Assembly (NCBI GenBank): GCA_045655705.1
Contig: JAZOPU010000115.1
Span: 1 to 6,351 of the forward strand
Direction of reading: 5' to 3'
Origin: Scatosoma sp045655705
GTDB taxonomy: Bacteria > Bacillota > Clostridia > Christensenellales > Borkfalkiaceae
DNA: 6,351 bases
Part shown: piece by piece, positions 5,055-6,351 of the stretch
Numbering within the stretch: the first letter of the stretch is position 1
How the letters are laid out: every line of letters starts with the position of its first letter
Notes under the pieces: generated by a model
Databases searched by the model: none
Told to the model about the DNA's origin: nothing
What the model saw: the letters and a program-made list of their open reading frames with translations, nothing else
Made by a program: the position numbers and the translations under genes

Positions 5055-5165
5055 ATATTTACTGCGACGGAGGCGATTGAAGAAACGCCGTATTATCGTG
5101 GTTCGCGCGACGGGCTTATTTTTATCAATGGAGAGTACATAAAAATAAGCTGCAACAACATTTGA
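5049..5165 (+). pseudogene. Coding-like fragment without a start (possible gene remnant)
   Basis: One frame runs open from the IS right end to a TGA at 5163-5165 and would read IEETPYYRGSRDGLIFINGE followed by YIKISCNNI. The composition looks protein-like, but there is no start codon or ribosome binding site, and the upstream flank of the IS offers no matching first half. It may be the tail of a gene lost when the region rearranged, or chance. I cannot assign a family. Confidence 0.2.
5114..5150. repeat. 12-bp inverted repeat after the IS
   Basis: GCTTATTTTTAT (5114-5125) and ATAAAAATAAGC (5139-5150) are perfect inverted repeats around a 13-nt loop. The stem is AT-rich and lacks a following T-tract. 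It lies within the coding-like fragment. Confidence 0.45.
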
Positions 5166-5178
5166 AAAAGTTTCAAAT
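5160..5178. repeat. 8-bp inverted repeat
   Basis: ATTTGAAA, loop AAG, TTTCAAAT, a perfect but AT-rich stem followed by TTCTTGT. It could be a weak terminator for anything read from the left, upstream of the next promoter. From here to 5230 I see only AT-rich sequence. Confidence 0.3.
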
Positions 5179-5231
5179 TTCTTGTGCAACTTAATATTAC
5201 AATAAATAGAACTATCCGTTATATTGTTTAT

Positions 5232-5261
5232 ACCGCGAAATATTTGACAGAAAATCGCGGT
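5232..5261. repeat. 7-bp dyad around the -35 box (possible operator)
   Basis: ACCGCGA (5232-5238) and TCGCGGT (5255-5261) are perfect inverted repeats separated by 16 nt. The -35 box of the following promoter lies in the gap and the right arm lies in the promoter spacer, a position suited to repression. The GC-rich arms stand out from the AT-rich surroundings. Confidence 0.45.
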
Positions 5262-5273
5262 TTGTGGTATACT
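5244..5273 (+). promoter_or_regulatory. Promoter of the glycerophosphodiesterase gene
   Basis: A perfect TTGACA (5244-5249), an 18-nt spacer and TATACT (5268-5273) with the TGTGG extension. Transcription should start near 5280, giving a leader of about 24 nt with AAGGAG before the ATG at 5304. Confidence 0.88.
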
Positions 5274-5303
5274 TTATGATGTGCGTAGCACAAGGAGATT
5301 ATC

Positions 5304-6032
5304 ATGAGTTTTACAAATACGATACAATTAACAAACAAAGGAAACGTGAAAATGATCGCTCATCGCGGGGTTTCGGGGTTAGAAAGGGAAAATACTTGTC
5401 CTGCGTTCGTGGCGGCGGGCGTGAAAAGTTATTACGGGATTGAAACGGACGTTTACGCAACAAAAGACGGTAAGTACATACTGCACCACGATAAAAGCCT
5501 TTTAAGGCTCGCGGGCATCGATAAAAATATCGCGGATTGTGCCTTTGACGAGCTTCGCAATATCACGCTCAAAGATACGGACGGGGTAACGGAGCGGAAA
5601 GACTTGTTTCTTCCCACGCCCAAGGAGTATTTTTCCATTTGTAAAAAATACGACAAACAAGCGATTTTTGAGCTGAAAGAAAACTTGACCGGTGAGCAAG
5701 TGTACGAGCTTGTCGATTGTATTAAAGAAATAGGGTATTTATCTCGCACGACGTTTATTTCGTTTAAAAAAGAATTGCTTTTGGCGTTGCGCCAAAAAGC
5801 CCCCGATGCAGACGCGCAATTTTTGGGCGCGGCGAGCGAAGAGAATATCGCGTTCATACTTGAACACGGTTTCGACGGCGATTTTTCGCACGGCAGTATA
5901 ACGCAAGAAACTGTGGATATTTTACACGCCCACGGCAGAACGGTCAACTGCTGGACTGTAAATGATGCGGAAACGGCAGAAAAACTAATAAAAATGGGCG
6001 TGGATTTTATTACGACGAATATTTTGGAATAA
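5304..6032 (+). CDS. Glycerophosphodiester phosphodiesterase (cytosolic, GDPD family)
   Basis: A 242-residue enzyme of the GDPD family, which hydrolyses glycerophosphodiesters from phospholipid turnover to sn-glycerol 3-phosphate and an alcohol. The TIM-barrel signatures are in order: MIAHRG (17-22) with catalytic His20 and Arg21; LERENT with Glu29 and Asn30; GIETDVYATKDG (45-56) with metal ligands Glu47 and Asp49; LHHD (60-63) with the second catalytic His at 61 or 62; FELK (122-125) with the third metal ligand Glu123; and VNCWTVND (214-221). The C-terminal motif GVDFITTNILE (232-242) varies the usual GVDGIITDxP. There is no signal peptide or membrane segment, so it acts in the cytosol, like UgpQ rather than GlpQ. 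The ATG follows AAGGAG at 5293-5298. It is a single-gene unit with its own promoter, possible operator and terminator. Substrate preference cannot be read from sequence. Confidence 0.93.
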   Translation: MSFTNTIQLTNKGNVKMIAHRGVSGLERENTCPAFVAAGVKSYYGIETDVYATKDGKYILHHDKSLLRLAGIDKNIADCAFDELRNITLKDTDGVTERKDLFLPTPKEYFSICKKYDKQAIFELKENLTGEQVYELVDCIKEIGYLSRTTFISFKKELLLALRQKAPDADAQFLGAASEENIAFILEHGFDGDFSHGSITQETVDILHAHGRTVNCWTVNDAETAEKLIKMGVDFITTNILE

Positions 6033-6041
6033 AAATATTTT

Positions 6042-6069
6042 AAAGGACACCTTGCCAGGTGTCCTTTTT
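6042..6069. terminator. Shared terminator between converging genes
   Basis: AAAGGACACCT, loop TGCC, AGGTGTCCTTT: a perfect 11-bp stem (6042-6067) ending in five T on the plus strand (6065-6069). It serves the phosphodiesterase gene. On the minus strand the stem is followed by TTTAAAATATTTTT, so it may also stop the converging transporter transcript 17 nt after its stop codon. Confidence 0.9.
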
Positions 6070-6085
6070 GTGGTGGTTGTTATTT

Positions 6086-6351
6086 TTATACAAGTTCGTC
6101 GGCGTTTGTGCCTGTTTCCGTGTTTCGTATAAACAGGAAATATACCGCTATCAGCAAGCCAAAGAGTGCGTAGGATACAAGCACTACCCCTAAGCCGTTT
6201 GCACTGAACACACCCGCGGGGAAAATTAAATCCATTACACCGAAAATTTCAATGACGGCAATCAGCGCAGGTACAATATATTTCATCATAATCCCGATAA
6301 AGGTTTCTAATTTACCAAAGTTATTTCCGTCCGCTTTAAGCTCGTATAAAG
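6086..6351 (-). CDS. C-terminal part of a membrane transporter, probably sodium:neurotransmitter symporter (NSS/SNF) family
   Basis: The frame is open from the window edge to a TAA at 6088-6086, giving the last 87 residues. It begins LYELKADGNNFGKLETFIGI, so the ATG pair at 6289-6284 is internal rather than a start. Two hydrophobic stretches are visible: MMKYIVPALIAVIEIFGVMD (21-40) and GLGVVLVSYALFGLLIAVYF (53-72). A short polar tail, RNTETGTNADELV, follows. A loop ending FGKLETF followed by a KYIVP-type helix and one more helix resembles the last two helices of bacterial Na+-coupled NSS amino-acid transporters. That call is by resemblance over a short piece; another multi-helix transporter is possible. 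Most of the protein, with the substrate and sodium sites, is outside the window. Confidence 0.65.
   Translation of the reverse strand, partial: LYELKADGNNFGKLETFIGIMMKYIVPALIAVIEIFGVMDLIFPAGVFSANGLGVVLVSYALFGLLIAVYFLFIRNTETGTNADELV

Noticed and set aside
4923..5189. 88-codon minus-strand frame over the IS right end
   Set aside because: It runs through the right-end hairpins and has no ribosome binding site or recognisable motif.
5453..5947. 164-codon minus-strand frame
   Set aside because: Antisense to the glycerophosphodiester phosphodiesterase gene, with Ser/Cys-rich shadow composition.
1..6351. CRISPR array, tRNA or rRNA genes, prophage or defence genes
   Set aside because: No regularly spaced repeats, no tRNA-like TTCGA arm with matching acceptor stem, no rRNA motifs and no phage or defence protein motifs were seen.

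Overview
The window looks like chromosome of a low-to-moderate-GC, spore-forming member of the Clostridia. The evidence is an intact sigma-K-type sporulation sigma factor with a pro-sequence, a class A RNase P RNA, strong GGAGG ribosome binding sites, AT-rich intergenic DNA, and the NifU-like/GGGtGRT gene pair that is common in anaerobic Firmicutes. No species can be named from the sequence alone.

Left part (1-2334, all minus strand). Reading right to left: the rnpB terminator, a sigma-E-like promoter, sigK, then a strong extended -10 promoter driving a two-gene operon. That operon is a NifU-like Fe-S scaffold protein followed by the GGGtGRT protein, whose 3' end lies outside the window. The two operon genes are tightly coupled: the stop codon of the first overlaps the Shine-Dalgarno of the second. 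A perfect 9-bp dyad lies over the predicted start of transcription of the operon.

Centre (2343-4275). The RNase P RNA gene (minus) and pyruvate kinase (plus) diverge from a short AT-rich region. Each has its own terminator. Pyruvate kinase keeps its catalytic residues but carries Asn-Asn in place of the usual Asp-Asp at the A/B domain hinge.

Right-centre (4276-5303). A compact IS200-type insertion sequence, with one tnpA and no tnpB, sits between the pyk terminator and the next promoter, where it breaks no recognisable gene. Its leader shows an elaborate, partly mutually exclusive set of inverted repeats around the tnpA ribosome binding site. Past its right end is a short coding-like stretch without a start, two more hairpins and a near-consensus promoter.

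Right end (5304-6351). A cytosolic glycerophosphodiester phosphodiesterase (plus) converges, through a strong terminator, on the 3' end of a membrane transporter gene (minus), probably of the sodium:neurotransmitter symporter family.

Functionally this is a mosaic of independent units: RNA processing, late mother-cell sporulation control, Fe-S metabolism, glycolysis and phospholipid-derived glycerophosphodiester use, plus one transposable element. No new defence or mobile system is visible. The most interesting items are the poorly understood NifU-like/GGGtGRT operon with its promoter dyad, the IS200 leader RNA architecture, and the pyruvate kinase hinge change.
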